From CAIXOZ01 sp046091285 (GTDB taxonomy: Bacteria > Cyanobacteriota > Cyanobacteriia > PCC-6307 > Cyanobiaceae), in NCBI GenBank assembly GCA_046091285.1, contig JBJTBH010000153.1, forward strand, positions 1-14,495: a stretch of DNA of 14,495 nt, given 5' to 3'. Under the pieces are notes generated by a model. The model did no database searches, was not told the origin of the DNA, and saw only the letters and a program-made list of their open reading frames with translations. Of the stretch, positions 13,439 to 14,495 are shown one piece after another. Made by a program: the position numbers and the translations under genes. Each line of letters starts with the position of its first letter. Positions within the stretch are counted from its first letter, which is position 1.

Positions 13439-14495
13439 ATGGCGTCAGCCGCTCCTGATCTCTCCTCAGCCGCGGCCGCTCCTCCGCCGGGTCCTCCAGC
13501 GCTCAGCAAGATCGAGCAGGCCAAGGCCGAACAGTGCGGCCTCGCGCTTGAACCGCAGCTAGCGGACCTGGCCAGCCAGGGCTGGGACACCCTTGATGAA
13601 GCCACCCTGACGATCCACCTGAAGTGGCTGGGAATCTTCTTCCGTCCCGTCACCCCAGGCCGTTTCATGGTCCGGTTGCGGCTGCCCAACGGCATCATTG
13701 ACGCCGATCAGCTGGACGTCCTGGCCGATGCCATCGATCGCTGCGGTGATCAGGGATCCGCCGACATCACCACCCGCCAGAATCTGCAGCTGCGAGGGCT
13801 GCTGCTCGAGGACATGGCCCCCCTGCTCAAGGCCATGGAGGCCGTGGGGCTCACCAGCCGCCAGTCCGGCCACGACAACCCGCGCAACATCACCGGCAAC
13901 CCCCTGGCCGGCATCGATCCCGAAGAGCTGATCGACACCCGCCCCCTGGTGGAAGCGATCCAGAGCCGGCTTCTGGCGGAAGGCCCCCGCAATCTGCCGC
14001 GCAAATTCAACATCGCCGTCGGCGGCGCGCCCGACAGCTTCCTGTTGCACAACGATCTGGCCTTCCTGCCGGCTGAACGCGACGGCGATCTGGGGTTCAC
14101 CGTGATGGTGGGGGGCTTCTTTTCGGCCCAGCGCAATGAACTGGCGATTCCGCTCGGTCTCTGGCTGCGCGCCGACCAGCTGCCGACCTTCAGCCTGGCG
14201 GTGCTGCGTCACTTCGAGCGCCACGGCAATCGCCAGGCCCGCAACAAGAGCCGGCTGATGTATCTGGTCGATGCGCTCGGCCTCGCTGGCTACCGCGAGG
14301 CGGTGCTGGCCGACGTCACAGCCCTGGGAGGTGAGGCCAGCCCCCACGATGGTCAGCACCTGGTGAACCGCGCCCCCCGCTCCGGCCTCGGGGTGCAGGC
14401 CCAGAAGCAGGAGGGGCTGCACTGGGTGGGTCTGGGGGTGCCCGTCGGCCGTCTGAATGCCGCCGAGATGGCGGAACTGGCCCGTCTGGCCCGTC
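13439..14495 (+). CDS. nirA: Ferredoxin-nitrite reductase, N-terminal two thirds (runs off the right edge)
   Basis: NirA reduces nitrite to ammonium with six electrons from ferredoxin, using siroheme and a [4Fe-4S] cluster. The visible 352 codons are open throughout. After an Ala/Pro-rich leader (residues 2-22) comes the first ferredoxin-like half domain, LKWLGIFFRPVTPGRFMVR (61-79) and TTRQNLQLRG. The substrate/siroheme region follows with NPLAGIDPEEL and RKFNIAVGG. The four cluster cysteines normally lie beyond about residue 400 and are outside the window. Sulfite reductase is the main alternative, but the FFRPVTPGRFMVRLRLPNG block and the surrounding narB, nrt and cnaT genes favour nitrite reductase. 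Divergent from cnaT across 70 bases that hold an NtcA-like site. No ribosome-binding sequence is evident before the ATG. Confidence 0.93.
   Translation, partial: MASAAPDLSSAAAAPPPGPPALSKIEQAKAEQCGLALEPQLADLASQGWDTLDEATLTIHLKWLGIFFRPVTPGRFMVRLRLPNGIIDADQLDVLADAIDRCGDQGSADITTRQNLQLRGLLLEDMAPLLKAMEAVGLTSRQSGHDNPRNITGNPLAGIDPEELIDTRPLVEAIQSRLLAEGPRNLPRKFNIAVGGAPDSFLLHNDLAFLPAERDGDLGFTVMVGGFFSAQRNELAIPLGLWLRADQLPTFSLAVLRHFERHGNRQARNKSRLMYLVDALGLAGYREAVLADVTALGGEASPHDGQHLVNRAPRSGLGVQAQKQEGLHWVGLGVPVGRLNAAEMAELARLAR

Noticed and set aside
13559..14422. 287-codon minus-strand frame antisense to nirA
   Set aside because: Low-complexity product; the plus strand encodes recognisable nitrite reductase motifs over the same span.

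Overview
This window is most likely from a GC-rich unicellular cyanobacterium of the Cyanobium / freshwater Synechococcus type. It carries a compact nitrogen-assimilation cluster whose content is typically cyanobacterial: ferredoxin-type narB and nirA, nrtABCD, a CnaT-like protein and a nitrate-reductase-associated protein. An ATP-driven NrtABCD importer, rather than the single-polypeptide NrtP/NapA permease common in marine Synechococcus, points to a freshwater or brackish member. The taxonomic call is an inference from gene content, gene order and base composition.

Layout, left to right. Positions 1-140 are one end of an IS481-family insertion sequence running off the left edge, with the first codons of its transposase on the minus strand and a CTAG-centred target next to its terminus. 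Positions 141 to about 470 are unusually AT-rich and hold no gene I can support. A small HPP-family membrane protein (plus strand, 637-1152), a family with members reported to transport nitrite, faces a minus-strand pair for molybdenum cofactor synthesis, mobA-moaA (1204-2887). Cyanase (cynS, 3007-3462) and ferredoxin-nitrate reductase (narB, 3565-5823) read rightwards, each with an NtcA-type promoter; the narB site is a perfect GTA-N8-TAC. NarB meets, tail to tail with a 10-base overlap, a minus-strand operon read from right to left as nrtA-nrtB-nrtC-nrtD plus a Crp/NtcA-like regulator (5814-11527). Further right on the minus strand are a CnaT-like TrpD-fold protein and a nitrate-reductase-associated protein, coupled by a GTGA overlap. 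Divergent from them is nirA (ferredoxin-nitrite reductase, 13439 to the edge, about two thirds present).

Together the genes bring in nitrate (NrtABCD) and perhaps nitrite (HPP), make the bis-MGD cofactor (MoaA, MobA), reduce nitrate to nitrite (NarB) and nitrite to ammonium (NirA) with ferredoxin electrons, and release ammonia from cyanate (CynS). Control appears to rest on NtcA-type sites, on CnaT, and possibly on the extra Crp-family regulator at the end of the nrt operon. No ntcB (LysR) gene, no cyanate transporter and no other Moco genes are present inside the window. I found no tRNA, rRNA or CRISPR array.
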